Positions 16,839-24,979 are shown, numbered from the stretch's first letter. The stretch is 64,000 nucleotides of DNA from an uncultured Desulfovibrio sp. (GCA_944327295.1 CALVHF010000001.1:118161-182160), one strand, 5' to 3'. Notes: generated by a model not told the origin, from the letters alone. Made by a program: numbers and translations.

Positions 16839-16902
16839 ACCTATACCCCTATAGGTATATACGCATTGGGGTACAGGTATACGCAGTACGGCTCTCTGTC
16901 AA
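16839..16902 (-). promoter_or_regulatory. Promoter and CsoR-type operator of the P1B-ATPase gene
   Basis: ACCTATA-CCCC-TATAGGT (16839-16856) is a perfect 7-bp inverted repeat around a GC core, the layout of CsoR/RcnR-type operators. TATACGCA occurs twice exactly 20 bp apart (16858-16865 and 16878-16885). Read leftwards, TTGACA at 16902-16897 gives a -35 box; the -10 falls in the repeat region (TATACC, spacer 15, or TACCTG, spacer 17). A repressor bound here would block the promoter, with relief on metal binding. Confidence 0.65.
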
Positions 16903-16969
16903 GCAGTGCATCTGTCGGAAAAATGTCGTTAAAGGGTCACGGATGCTGTGCTATCAGCATCCGGCATTT

Positions 16970-17242
16970 TCACATGTTTGCAAAGCGTTCCACGGCCTTG
17001 GTAAAGTTGGCTATGGTTTTTTCGGGATCGCCGTGTTCTATGCCGTCGCGCACGCAATGGCGGATATGGCCTTCGAGAATGACCTGTCCCACCCTGTGCA
17101 GGGCGGACTTGGCCGCATTGACCTGGGCCAGGACGTCCTCACAGGGCACATCCTCGTCGACCATGCGGTTGATGGCCTCGATCTGACCAATGATTTTCTT
17201 GAGACGTCTGTGCAGATTTGGTGCGTCCATACACTGTTTCAT
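16970..17242 (-). CDS. CsoR/RcnR-family metal-responsive repressor
   Basis: 90 residues, all-helical DUF156 family. Cys34, His59 and Cys63 reproduce the C-H-C set of copper-sensing CsoR with its exact 25- and 29-residue spacing, unlike the His-Cys-His-His of nickel/cobalt RcnR. Metal binding should release DNA and allow expression of the adjacent ATPase; the palindrome at 16839-16856 is the likely site. The residues point to Cu(I), though the ATPase does not show a clean copper signature. ATG at 17242 is chosen; ATG at 17230 is possible. A 20-bp palindrome (17263-17282) lies just upstream and may be an autoregulatory site. Confidence 0.88.
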   Translation of the reverse strand: MKQCMDAPNLHRRLKKIIGQIEAINRMVDEDVPCEDVLAQVNAAKSALHRVGQVILEGHIRHCVRDGIEHGDPEKTIANFTKAVERFANM

Positions 17243-17262
17243 CACAAATACTGGCGCGGAGC

Positions 17263-17282
17263 CCCCTGCATGTATGCAGGGG
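17263..17282. promoter_or_regulatory. Palindrome upstream of the csoR-type gene
   Basis: CCCCTGCA-TGTA-TGCAGGGG, a perfect 8-bp inverted repeat, lies 20 bp ahead of the repressor start. It could be an operator for autoregulation or a leader hairpin. Confidence 0.45.
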
Positions 17283-17391
17283 AGGAAACGCCTTCCTCCT
17301 TATGTGAAAAAAGATGTGACTGGGCAGGGCCTGCAAGTCGTTTCCTGCATCCTTCATCCGGTCCCGCATGCCTGCATCCACTGGATCTGCA

Positions 17392-17536
17392 CCCCCTTTC
17401 GGGAAGCGGGCCCAAGGGGGGCAGTTCTGCGAAAGGGCAGGCGAGATCCTGGGCAGATCCGGCGTCAGGGATGGAAAGGCTGGCCTGTCGGAGGTCCGTG
17501 CACGGGCAGGCAGCCCTGTGGGGCAGGCCCTTTTTT
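17392..17536 (+). ncRNA. Structured, terminator-ended stretch ahead of rpsB (possible small RNA)
   Basis: Several nested stems are visible: ACCCCCTTT with AAGGGGGGC (near 17391-17421), GATC/GATC around 17444-17459, and a palindrome CCGTGCACGG. The stretch ends with GGCCTGTC (17482-17489) pairing with GGCAGGCC (17522-17529) followed by C and TTTTTT. It does not match SRP RNA, RNase P, tmRNA or 6S RNA consensus that I could recognise. It may be a small RNA, or just a terminator that shields rpsB from upstream transcription. Confidence 0.35.
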
Positions 17537-17562
17537 GCTTGCCTTGTGCGGCACAATACGAT
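17535..17562 (+). promoter_or_regulatory. Promoter of rpsB-tsf
   Basis: TTGCTT (17535-17540) and TACGAT (17557-17562) lie 16 bp apart. An alternative pair TTGCCT / TATGGA overlaps it with a 17-bp spacer. About 110 nt of leader follow before rpsB; the leader has an inverted repeat GATATGG / CCATATC (17560-17580) and a GGGTT / AACCC pair near the start, where ribosomal protein S2 feedback could act. Confidence 0.5.
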
Positions 17563-17680
17563 ATGGAGAGCCCCCATATCAAGTAAGCACATCGGAACAG
17601 CAACCCGGGGTGCCCGGCAAAACGGTTTGCGGGTAGAAGGGTTAGGGTTTCGATGGAAGTAGAACCCAGGAGGTTTTATC

Positions 17681-18436
17681 ATGGCATACGTTACCATGAA
17701 GCAGATGCTGGAGACCGGCGTCCACTTCGGCCATCAGACCCGTCGCTGGAACCCCAAGATGCGTCCCTACATCTTCGGTGACCGCAACGGTATCCATATC
17801 ATCGACCTGCAGCAGACCGTGAAGCTGTTCCGCGTGGCCTATGACAAGGTGGTCGACACCGTGGCCAACGGCGGCAAGGTGCTGTTCATCGGTACCAAGC
17901 GTCAGGCTCAGGAATCTGTGGCCGCAGAGGCAACCCGTGCCAATCAGTACTATGTGAGTAACCGCTGGATGGGCGGCACCCTGACCAACTTTGTCACCAT
18001 CCAGAAGAGCATCGACCGTCTGAAGAAGCTCGAAGCCATGTTTGCCGACGGCTCCATCAATCGCTACCAGAAGAAGGAAATCCTGCTTCTCGAACGCGAA
18101 ATGCAGAAGCTCGAACAGGCTCTTGGCGGTATCAAGAACATGGACCGTCTTCCCCAGCTCGCCTTCATCATTGACCCCAACAGGGAAGCCATTGCCGTGA
18201 AGGAATGCCGCAAGCTCGGTATCCCGATTGTGGCCGTGACGGACACCAACTGTGATCCCGATGTCATCGACTACATCATTCCCGGCAATGATGACGCCAT
18301 CCGCGCCATCAAGCTCTTCGTGGGCGCCTTTGCCGAAGCCTGCCTTGAGGGCGAAGCCGCTGCCAGCGACAAGGGCAGTGCTGAAGAAGCGATGGAAAAG
18401 GCTGCTGAAAAGCCTGCCGCCGAAGCTGCCGAATAG
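17681..18436 (+). CDS. rpsB: 30S ribosomal protein S2
   Basis: 251 residues. It is a structural protein of the small ribosomal subunit. The N-terminus ([22 protein letters not shown]) and [16 protein letters not shown] are unmistakable, as is [11 protein letters not shown]. The last 20 residues are an Ala/Glu-rich acidic tail. AGGAGG lies 7 bases before the ATG. tsf follows in the usual bacterial order, with a 41-nt hairpin in the 127-bp gap. Confidence 0.98.
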   Translation: MAYVTMKQMLETGVHFGHQTRRWNPKMRPYIFGDRNGIHIIDLQQTVKLFRVAYDKVVDTVANGGKVLFIGTKRQAQESVAAEATRANQYYVSNRWMGGTLTNFVTIQKSIDRLKKLEAMFADGSINRYQKKEILLLEREMQKLEQALGGIKNMDRLPQLAFIIDPNREAIAVKECRKLGIPIVAVTDTNCDPDVIDYIIPGNDDAIRAIKLFVGAFAEACLEGEAAASDKGSAEEAMEKAAEKPAAEAAE

Positions 18437-18498
18437 CAGTGCCTTCTGCCGGTTGGTTCCTGTCGGGCCGATCGCAGATCATGTATTTTGACTGAAAA

Positions 18499-18538
18499 TG
18501 GGGCAGTATTGTCGCCAAGAGCGATGATGCTGCCCCAT
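18499..18538 (+). promoter_or_regulatory. Hairpin between rpsB and tsf
   Basis: TGGGGCAG (with flanking A) pairs with CTGCCCCA across an inner TCGC/GCGA stem. No T-tract follows, so it is more likely an RNA-processing or stability element than a terminator. Confidence 0.5.
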
Positions 18539-18563
18539 ATTGAACACAATCAAGGAGATTCCA

Positions 18564-19442
18564 ATGGCCATTACCGCTGCAATGGTGAAAGACCTGCGTG
18601 AGAGAACCGGCGCAGGTATGATGGATTGTAAGAAAGCTCTGGTTGAAGTTGATGGCGACATGGAAAAAGCCGTTGACTATCTGCGTGAAAAGGGCATGGC
18701 CAAGGCTGCCAAGAAGGCTGGTCGCGCCACCAGCGAAGGCCTGGTGGTCTTTGCCCAGAACGCTGATGCTTCCAGGGTCGCCATGGCCTCCCTGCAGTGC
18801 GAGACCGACTTCGTGTCCCGCGGCGACGATTTCAAGAATTTTGCTGCCAAGGTTGCCCAGGCCGTTCTGGACAACATGCCTGCCGACGACGCTGCCCTGC
18901 AGGCCCTGGTGGGTGAAGACCTGAAGGCCCTCATTGCCAAGACCGGTGAAAACATGCGTCTGGGCAAGTTCTACGTGTACGAACGTGCTGCCAATGAAGT
19001 CATCGGCCAGTACCTGCACACTGCCAGCGGCAAGCTGGGCGTGATGACCATCCTGGAAGTGGGCAAGCCCGAAACGGCTGCCAACGAGCAGGTTGTTGCC
19101 CTGGCCCGCGAAGTGGCCATGCAGGCTGCTGCCCTGCGTCCCATGGCTCTGGATCGCGAAAGCCTGGATCCCGCAGTCATCGAACGTGAGCGTTCTGTGT
19201 ACCGTGAAAAGGCCCGCAACGAAGGCAAGCCCGACCACATCATCGAAAAGATTGCCGAAGGCGGTGTGGTCAAGTTCTGCAAGGATGTCTGCCTCATGGA
19301 TCAGGCCTACATCCGCGACGACAAGAAGAGCGTGGCCCAGTTCGTGAAGGAAACGGCCAAGGCCGTGGGTGACACCATCACCGTGAAGTCCTTCACCCGC
19401 ATCGAACTGGTTGCCGAGGAAGCTCCCCAGGAAGCCGAATAG
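18564..19442 (+). CDS. tsf: Elongation factor Ts
   Basis: 292 residues, the nucleotide-exchange factor for EF-Tu. The N-terminal UBA-like module with VKDLRERTGAGMMDCKKALVE and the core motif LQCETDFVSR are the classical EF-Ts signatures. The two subdomains of the core run from about residue 55 to 280. AAGGAG is 6 bases upstream of the ATG; an earlier in-frame ATG at 18540 is rejected because the site would be inside it. It is followed by a strong terminator. Confidence 0.98.
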   Translation: MAITAAMVKDLRERTGAGMMDCKKALVEVDGDMEKAVDYLREKGMAKAAKKAGRATSEGLVVFAQNADASRVAMASLQCETDFVSRGDDFKNFAAKVAQAVLDNMPADDAALQALVGEDLKALIAKTGENMRLGKFYVYERAANEVIGQYLHTASGKLGVMTILEVGKPETAANEQVVALAREVAMQAAALRPMALDRESLDPAVIERERSVYREKARNEGKPDHIIEKIAEGGVVKFCKDVCLMDQAYIRDDKKSVAQFVKETAKAVGDTITVKSFTRIELVAEEAPQEAE

Positions 19443-19506
19443 GGCACCAGAGTTCAAGAACCTGACGGCCACAGGGCTTTTCAGGGCATGAAGAGCATGA
19501 AAGAGA

Positions 19507-19535
19507 AAGAGGAGTATGACGCTCCTCTTTTTTTT
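19507..19535 (+). terminator. Rho-independent terminator after tsf
   Basis: AAGAGGAG pairs with CTCCTCTT around a 7-base loop, followed by six further T. It ends the rpsB-tsf operon. Confidence 0.92.
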
Positions 19536-19723
19536 GTGGCCAGTGTATGCTGCAAAGGACCTGTTTCATGCTATAGGGCATCAGGCTTCGGAGCAGGAGC
19601 ACAGGATGCCGGGACAGCAAGGCAGCAGAGGGGAAGGCTTTCTGAAAAAAGCTAGGCTTGCCGGCCTCCTTGGGAGCGCCTTGGCACCTCTCTCGGCAGG
19701 AATTCAGACCATCGGAGTGGACT

Positions 19724-20083
19724 ATGGAGACAGCACGCAGAGAACTTCTTGTGAATGCAGGTATTGATGTGGACGACCTGGTGGCTCGCTGCATGGGCAA
19801 TGTCCAGCTGGCCGAGCGTCTGCTGCAGAAATTTTCAATGGATGCCAATTACCGAACCCTGTGTCAGGCAGCGCAGGACAAGGACAGGGACAAGGCCTTG
19901 CAGGCAGCCCACGGACTCAAGGGGGTGTGCGGCAACCTTTCCATGACTACCCTGCATGCGCTTCTGACAGAGCAGGTCCTTGCCATGCGCAGCGGGGACT
20001 GGGAGAAGGCGGAGCATCTCATGCCAGAGATCGTGTGCACTTACGAGGAAGTGACGGCTGCACTGCAGAAGGCCTTTTCCTGA
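19724..20083 (+). CDS. Histidine-phosphotransfer (Hpt) domain protein
   Basis: 119 residues, essentially a single four-helix Hpt domain. The phosphorylatable residue is His63 in AAHGLKGVCG, the standard HxLKG box. It would carry a phosphoryl group between the receiver of a hybrid kinase and a response regulator. The gene directly downstream (96 bp, same strand) encodes a hybrid kinase ending in a receiver domain, so the two are very probably partners in one phosphorelay. No output regulator is encoded nearby. GGAG lies 6 bases before the ATG; an upstream in-frame start has no site. Confidence 0.88.
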   Translation: METARRELLVNAGIDVDDLVARCMGNVQLAERLLQKFSMDANYRTLCQAAQDKDRDKALQAAHGLKGVCGNLSMTTLHALLTEQVLAMRSGDWEKAEHLMPEIVCTYEEVTAALQKAFS

Positions 20084-20178
20084 GGAAGTGCCCGCACACA
20101 GAGCCTTTGCACACAGACCTTCGGATCCATCTTTTTCATATGTAACCCGGGCAGGAAAAGCCCTGTACCTCGCCGACC

Positions 20179-22824
20179 ATGAAGCAGAAAGCCCTTTTGT
20201 ACAAAGTTCTCCTTGGCATCGTTGGACTGTTGTTTTTGACCCTCATGGCCGGATGGGGTGTCTATATCCTGAGGGATGCCCTTTTGCAGAATGCCCAGCG
20301 AATGGGCATGTCCATCACGAGCAATTTTGCGGCCGAGGAACGAAGCAACTTTACCATTTACGAGACACTGCTCTCCTTTGGCGTGGCCTCGCTGGACGAC
20401 AGCATCGAGCGCAATGGTGCGGGCAGCGTGGAGTATTCACTGGGCCTGTACTTCAGGCATCTGCAGACCGTACTGGGCCATGACAGCTTCTCCACCTATG
20501 TCATTCGCAATGGCAAGTATATTGATGCCTGGGGCCGCAAGATTCCAGAAAAATTCGATATTGAACAGCGCGAATGGTACAGGCAGGCCCTCGAATCGCC
20601 GGGAAAGACCATCTACACGGATGTCTATGCCGATGCCGTGACCGGCCGATCTGTCATTACCCTGGCGCGGCGGTGCACCAGGGGCAATGTGGTCCTGGCC
20701 TTTGACATCTACCCGGAGAGCTTCCAGTTCTATTTCAAGCCCGATGACCTGCTGAGGGGCGATTCCTTTTTTTTCTGCGACAGCAAGGGCACAGTGCTCT
20801 ATCAGCATACGCAGCTGCAGAAGAGCAGGGAAGAGATGACCGAGTACCTGAACGGACTGCTGACGAAGATCCGCTCCGGTGAGCTCTATCCCTATGATTC
20901 CTACATTGAGGACGACAAGGGCGACAAGCGGGTGGTCTACTATACGGAGCTGCCCAATGGCTGGTACACCATAGTGACCATTCCTTTCAGGAACATTCTA
21001 GGGGACATCAACACGCTCACGGGCTTTCTTCTGCTGGCCATCGTTGCCCTCTGCTTTACGGCCGTGCTGCTCGCCTGGCTGAAATTCAAGGACAATGCCC
21101 TGGTCAGGAGGACCAATGATACCGTGCGTGTCCTTGGCAATTCCTTCTATGCCCTCTACCGCATCGACTATGGCCAGAAAACCTACGAGATGATCAAGGG
21201 TTCGGACTATGTACGCCAGAGGCTGCCCAAGCAGGGCGACTACAACAGGCTGCTCACCGTGGTGGAGGACATCATTGCGCCCGAGTCGAGCGGCGAGTTC
21301 ATGCTGACCTTTTCCTGCTCCAATATCCGCAAGCTGGTCGCCAGGCGCGTGCGCGACTTTGGCGGGGATTTCAGGCGCCTGTTCGACAACGAATACCGCT
21401 GGGTCAATGTGCGGCTGCTCTTTGACGAGTCGCTGGCTCCAGAAGAGGTCGTGCTCTGCTTCAGGGACATAGATGCGGAGAAGAAGGCCCAGATTCAGGA
21501 ATACGAGCTGCTCAAGGAGAGCCTGGAAGTGGCCAGGCAGAGCGCAAGATCGAGGCAGAACTTTTTCAGCAATGTCTCCCACGAAATGCGCACACCCCTG
21601 AATGCCATCATCGGCATGACGGAACTGGCCCAGCGCCACACAGGCGACAGGGCGGACATGAAGCGCTATCTGGATCGCATTCACTTTGCCGGCAAGCAGC
21701 TCAAGCAGCTCATTGACGATATTCTGGAACTGTCGCGCATGGAGCAGGGCAAGTTTTCCCTCAACCTGCAGTCCATGGATCTGGAAAAATGCCTACACGA
21801 CAGTCTTGCGCCCTATGTCATCCAGGCCGAGATGGAACACAAGACCTTCACTGTGGAGACCGTGCAGACAGGCACCCTTATCCAGGCCGATCCGCTGCGC
21901 ATTGCCCAGCTTCTGAACAATCTGCTCTCCAATGCCTTCAAGTTCACCGAATCTGGGGACACGGTCAGTGTCCGGGTGGACAGGCTAGGCTTTTCCCAGA
22001 ACGGCATGGTCCGCTACAGGATTGTGGTGCAGGATACAGGCAAGGGCATGTCCGAGAGCTTCCTTTCCGAGATATTCAAGCCCTATATGCGGGAAAGCGG
22101 CTTTACCACGCGCTCCGTGGCCGGCACAGGCCTTGGCATGGCCATCACCAAGAATCTTGTGGATCAGATGAATGGCGAAATCCATGTGACAAGCGCCCCG
22201 GGCCAGGGCAGCACCTTCAGCATCGTCCTGCCCTTTGCCGTGGCTGACGAAAACGCACAGGAACGCGAAGGGGACAGTGACCTGCAGGCCGGAGAGGTCG
22301 GTGACAGAGAGGCCGGCCGTGAGCTGCAGGAGTTCGGCGAGCCGCAAAAGACGGCCCCTGTCAGCCCTGACAGGCCGTCCAGGCAGCAAGAGCCGGACAT
22401 GTCCGTCCTGCAGGGGGTGTCCGTACTTCTTGCCGAAGACAATCCCGTCAACATGGAACTGGCCCGGGAACTGCTTGGCATGAGCGGCATGGAGGTCACC
22501 GAAGCCTGGAACGGCCGGGAAGCCGTGGAAAAGTTTGCGACTTCGGCCCCAGGGACCTATCAGATCATTCTTCTGGACATGCAGATGCCCGAGATGGACG
22601 GCTGCGAGGCCGCACGGGCCATACGTGCCATGAAGCGTCCCGATGCGGAACGTGTGCCCATCATTGCCGTCACGGCCAATGCCTTTGCCGAGGATATTGC
22701 CGCGACAACAGTGGCAGGCATGAATGCCCATGTCTCCAAGCCCATTGACTACATGATCCTCTGTCAGGTGCTGATCGAGCTTTTGAGCGAAAACGGAAAA
22801 TCTGGAAATGACAAGTCCGAATAA
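20179..22824 (+). CDS. Hybrid sensor histidine kinase (periplasmic Cache-like sensor, HisKA, HATPase, receiver)
   Basis: 881 residues in the inner membrane. Membrane helix 1 spans about 8-30. A periplasmic sensor of about 245 residues follows, with dCache-like features (YIDAWGRKIPEKFDIEQREWY). Helix 2 spans about 280-302, and then comes a PAS-like linker. HisKA shows FSNVSHEMRTPLNAI (His468). HATPase has the N-box LNNLLSNAFKF, the G1 box QDTGKGMS and the G2 box GTGLGMA. After an Arg/Glu-rich linker, a receiver domain carries LLAEDNPVN, phospho-acceptor Asp800 (LLDMQMPEMDG) and the Lys of SKP. Signal and output are unknown; the upstream Hpt protein should take the phosphoryl group on. The start lacks a good Shine-Dalgarno. 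Confidence 0.92.
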   Translation: MKQKALLYKVLLGIVGLLFLTLMAGWGVYILRDALLQNAQRMGMSITSNFAAEERSNFTIYETLLSFGVASLDDSIERNGAGSVEYSLGLYFRHLQTVLGHDSFSTYVIRNGKYIDAWGRKIPEKFDIEQREWYRQALESPGKTIYTDVYADAVTGRSVITLARRCTRGNVVLAFDIYPESFQFYFKPDDLLRGDSFFFCDSKGTVLYQHTQLQKSREEMTEYLNGLLTKIRSGELYPYDSYIEDDKGDKRVVYYTELPNGWYTIVTIPFRNILGDINTLTGFLLLAIVALCFTAVLLAWLKFKDNALVRRTNDTVRVLGNSFYALYRIDYGQKTYEMIKGSDYVRQRLPKQGDYNRLLTVVEDIIAPESSGEFMLTFSCSNIRKLVARRVRDFGGDFRRLFDNEYRWVNVRLLFDESLAPEEVVLCFRDIDAEKKAQIQEYELLKESLEVARQSARSRQNFFSNVSHEMRTPLNAIIGMTELAQRHTGDRADMKRYLDRIHFAGKQLKQLIDDILELSRMEQGKFSLNLQSMDLEKCLHDSLAPYVIQAEMEHKTFTVETVQTGTLIQADPLRIAQLLNNLLSNAFKFTESGDTVSVRVDRLGFSQNGMVRYRIVVQDTGKGMSESFLSEIFKPYMRESGFTTRSVAGTGLGMAITKNLVDQMNGEIHVTSAPGQGSTFSIVLPFAVADENAQEREGDSDLQAGEVGDREAGRELQEFGEPQKTAPVSPDRPSRQQEPDMSVLQGVSVLLAEDNPVNMELARELLGMSGMEVTEAWNGREAVEKFATSAPGTYQIILLDMQMPEMDGCEAARAIRAMKRPDAERVPIIAVTANAFAEDIAATTVAGMNAHVSKPIDYMILCQVLIELLSENGKSGNDKSE

Positions 22825-22854
22825 CTCCAGTTTTTGAAATAAACAGAAAAAGAC

Positions 22855-22902
22855 CCCTTTATGGTTGAAAGCATGCATGCCGGCATGCTTGACCATAAAG
22901 GG
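22855..22902. terminator. Hairpin terminator after the hybrid kinase
   Basis: An 11-bp outer stem (CCCTTTATGGT / ACCATAAAGGG) and an 8-bp inner stem (AAGCATGC / GCATGCTT). The plus side has only a short T run; the minus side has TTTTT. It probably serves the kinase gene and backs up the tRNA terminator. Confidence 0.7.
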
Positions 22903-22912
22903 ATTTCTGCAT

Positions 22913-22942
22913 AAAAAAGATATTCTCTGCCGAGAATATCTT
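22913..22942 (-). terminator. Rho-independent terminator of tRNA-Leu
   Basis: Read leftwards, AAGATATTCTC pairs with GAGAATATCTT around a 4-base loop and runs into TTTTTT. Confidence 0.88.
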
Positions 22943-22983
22943 GAAACGTCTCTTTTCCAATCTTTCAGAAAGAGATAGTAATA

Positions 22984-23069
22984 TGGTGCCGCAGGCCAGA
23001 CTCGAACTGGCACAGCCAAGGGCCGGGAGATTTTAAGTCTCCTGTGTCTACCGGTTCCACCACTGCGGC
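22984..23069 (-). tRNA. tRNA-Leu (anticodon UAA)
   Basis: 86 nt including an encoded CCA. The acceptor arm is GCCGCAG/CTGCGGC. The anticodon arm GGAGA-CTTAAAA-TCTCC gives anticodon TAA (UAA in RNA), decoding UUA/UUG. A long variable arm of the leucine class (CGGCCCTTGGCTG) precedes the T arm with GTTCGAGTC. A promoter and terminator flank it, so it is a single-gene unit. Confidence 0.97.
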
Positions 23070-23078
23070 GTAAAAATT

Positions 23079-23107
23079 TCTATAGCACTCTTGAAAGGGA
23101 TATGCAA
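23079..23107 (-). promoter_or_regulatory. Promoter of tRNA-Leu
   Basis: Read leftwards, TTGCAT (23107-23102) and TATAGA (23084-23079) are 17 bp apart, placing the start site a few bases before the tRNA 5' end. Confidence 0.75.
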
Positions 23108-23204
23108 AAGAACGCGTATCTGGCGTTTTCTGCGAACGAACACTGCCTCGCGTCCCTTGTGCGGCCTGTTACAGGAAGAACCCTTGAGTGCGGGGGCTTG
23201 GCTT

Positions 23205-23699
23205 ATGAAGACGCAATTACTTGATACGCTCGTTCTGGCCTTCTGCCGTCTTGGCATTGCCGGCCTGTCCAAGTGGGCTCCCGGAACCTGTGGCACCTTC
23301 CTGGCGCTCCTGGTGGCTCCCTGGCTTTTTCAGCCTCTGGGCTTCAGGGCACGCTGCTGTCTTCTGCTCGGTATCTTCTTTGTTGGCGCCCTTGCTGCCA
23401 CCAGGGCAGAACGGCTCCTCGGCTGCAAGGATCCGTCCTGTGTGGTCATTGACGAGCTTGCGGGCTCATGGATGGCAATCCTGCCCTTTGCTGGCGGAAG
23501 CTGGCTTGTGCTCGCTGCGGCCTTTGTGATCTTCAGGATTTTCGATATTGCCAAGCCCTGGCCCATTCATGCGTCCGAAGACTGGCTGCCGGACGGTTTC
23601 GGCGTCATGATTGACGACGTGCTGGGCGGAGCCATGACCATGGTCGTACTGCTGCTGCTGCGCGCCCTGGGGCTTTTCTCCGTGCCGCTGATCATCTAG
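23205..23699 (+). CDS. pgpA: Phosphatidylglycerophosphatase A
   Basis: 164 residues with about four membrane helices. PgpA dephosphorylates phosphatidylglycerophosphate to phosphatidylglycerol in the inner membrane. Family features are SKWAPGTCGTF near residue 22, VIDELAGSWMAI in the middle, FRIFDIAKPWPI and the C-terminal DGFGVMIDDVLGG. The start at 23205 gives the usual length (the E. coli protein is about 170 residues); the Shine-Dalgarno is only a G-rich stretch. The other lipid genes in the window (pssA, psd) lie elsewhere. Confidence 0.93.
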   Translation: MKTQLLDTLVLAFCRLGIAGLSKWAPGTCGTFLALLVAPWLFQPLGFRARCCLLLGIFFVGALAATRAERLLGCKDPSCVVIDELAGSWMAILPFAGGSWLVLAAAFVIFRIFDIAKPWPIHASEDWLPDGFGVMIDDVLGGAMTMVVLLLLRALGLFSVPLII

Positions 23700-23828
23700 C
23701 CTGAAGACGCTGGAGGCCGCTGCCCCGTTTTGCAGCGCACGAACACGGGGCTGCAAAAAATATCAGAAGGACCGGAGCATGACCTTTGTGCTCAAGGTTC
23801 CTGCCTCCCGCAAAAAGGGCCAGGCTTT

Positions 23829-24047
23829 CTACTTCATGCGGTAGGTAATACGTCCCCTGGTCAGATCGTAGGGAGAGAGCTCCACCTTGACGCGGTCGCC
23901 CGGCAGAATGCGGATGTAGAACTTGCGCATCTTGCCGGAAATGTGAGCAAGAACCTTGTGCTTGTTGGCGAGCTCCACCACAAACATGGCATTGGGCAGA
24001 GCTTCTTCAACAACGCCGTCAACTTCAATGGAGTCTTCCTTGGACAT
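23829..24047 (-). CDS. infA: Translation initiation factor IF-1
   Basis: 72 residues, exactly the standard size. It is a single S1/OB-fold domain. The family sequence is clear: [20 protein letters not shown], then [20 protein letters not shown] and [15 protein letters not shown]-1 blocks the ribosomal A site during initiation. GGAGGG lies 5 bases ahead of the ATG. It is on the strand opposite pgpA and downstream of lgt, from which it is separated by a terminator. Confidence 0.98.
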   Translation of the reverse strand: MSKEDSIEVDGVVEEALPNAMFVVELANKHKVLAHISGKMRKFYIRILPGDRVKVELSPYDLTRGRITYRMK

Positions 24048-24128
24048 ATACCCTCCGTGCAAAAAAAGGAATGCGCACCTTGAAAAACACATGCAGGGGT
24101 GCGCAGGTTAGTTCGCGACTTGTGCTAT

Positions 24129-24170
24129 AAAAAAAGGCCTTTGTCAATCCGCAGACGCGGATTCAGGCCT
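24129..24170 (-). terminator. Rho-independent terminator after lgt
   Basis: Read leftwards, AGGCCT and AGGCCT ends enclose an AATCCGC-GTCT-GCGGATT hairpin, with TTTTTTT at the end. It separates lgt from infA. Confidence 0.85.
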
Positions 24171-24211
24171 CTTGCAGGCCTTTTGCAACCTTTTGTCCCG
24201 GGCCGAAAGGT

Positions 24212-24979
24212 TCAGTCCTTGTGCTCGCAGAAGAAGAGCCAGCAGCCTATGGCTATGAGCGGAAGGCTCAAAAGCTGGCCCATGGTCAGCCACTGCATGG
24301 CAAGATAGCCGAGCTGCACATCCGGCATGCGTACAAATTCCACGCAAAAGCGCGAGATGCCGTAGCCCATGGCAAAGAGTCCGGCAATCTGCCCCCTGCG
24401 CCGCGGCCTGGCAGAGAACCACATGAGCAAGGCAAAGAGCACGATGCCTTCCAGAAAGGCCTCGTAGAGCTGGGACGGATGACGGGGATAAGGGCCTGCA
24501 TGGGGGAAGATGACTCCCCAGGGAGCCGTGGTGACCTTGCCCCAGAGTTCGCCGTTGATGAAATTGCCGATGCGGCCGAAGAAGAGTCCCGGAGGAATGA
24601 GCGGCGTGATGAAGTCGGCAATGTCAATGAAGCGCTTCTTCCTGGTCCGGCCGAAATAGAGAAAGGCCAGGGACAGGCCGATGGCAGCGCCGTGAAAGGA
24701 CATGCCGCCGTTCCAGAAGCGCAGGATTTCCGAAGGATCAGCCAGATAGACGGGCAGATCGTAGAAGATGATGTAGCCCAGTCTGCCGCCCAGCACGCAG
24801 CCAAGCATGGAGATGGTCACAAGATCATCCACATCCCTGGCCTCCCAGCCGAAGCGGGCGGCCCTCTGTCTGCCCAGGAACCAGCCGAGCAAAAAGCCCA
24901 CCACGTACATGAGACCGTACCAGCGGACCGAAAGGCTGCCGACTGTAAAGGCGACCGGATCAAATGAGGCTGTCAGCAT
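24212..24979 (-). CDS. lgt: Prolipoprotein diacylglyceryl transferase
   Basis: 255 residues with about seven membrane helices. Lgt attaches diacylglycerol from phosphatidylglycerol to the lipobox Cys of lipoproteins, including two encoded here (26434 and 62414). The signature GRIGNFINGELWGK contains the key Arg/Asn. YPRHPSQLYEAFLEG, RWYGLMYVVGF and a C-terminal RFCVEFVRMPD are further family hallmarks. GGAGG lies about 14 bases upstream of the ATG at 24979, a little far. Confidence 0.96.
   Translation of the reverse strand: MLTASFDPVAFTVGSLSVRWYGLMYVVGFLLGWFLGRQRAARFGWEARDVDDLVTISMLGCVLGGRLGYIIFYDLPVYLADPSEILRFWNGGMSFHGAAIGLSLAFLYFGRTRKKRFIDIADFITPLIPPGLFFGRIGNFINGELWGKVTTAPWGVIFPHAGPYPRHPSQLYEAFLEGIVLFALLMWFSARPRRRGQIAGLFAMGYGISRFCVEFVRMPDVQLGYLAMQWLTMGQLLSLPLIAIGCWLFFCEHKD

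Noticed and set aside
15001..16854. A 617-codon frame opposite the P1B-ATPase gene
   Set aside because: The ATPase has complete catalytic motifs; the opposite frame is compositionally a shadow.
17246..17540. SRP RNA, RNase P RNA, tmRNA or 6S RNA
   Set aside because: The conserved core sequences of these RNAs (for example GGAAGNNAGCA, GAGGAAAGTCC) were not found on either strand.
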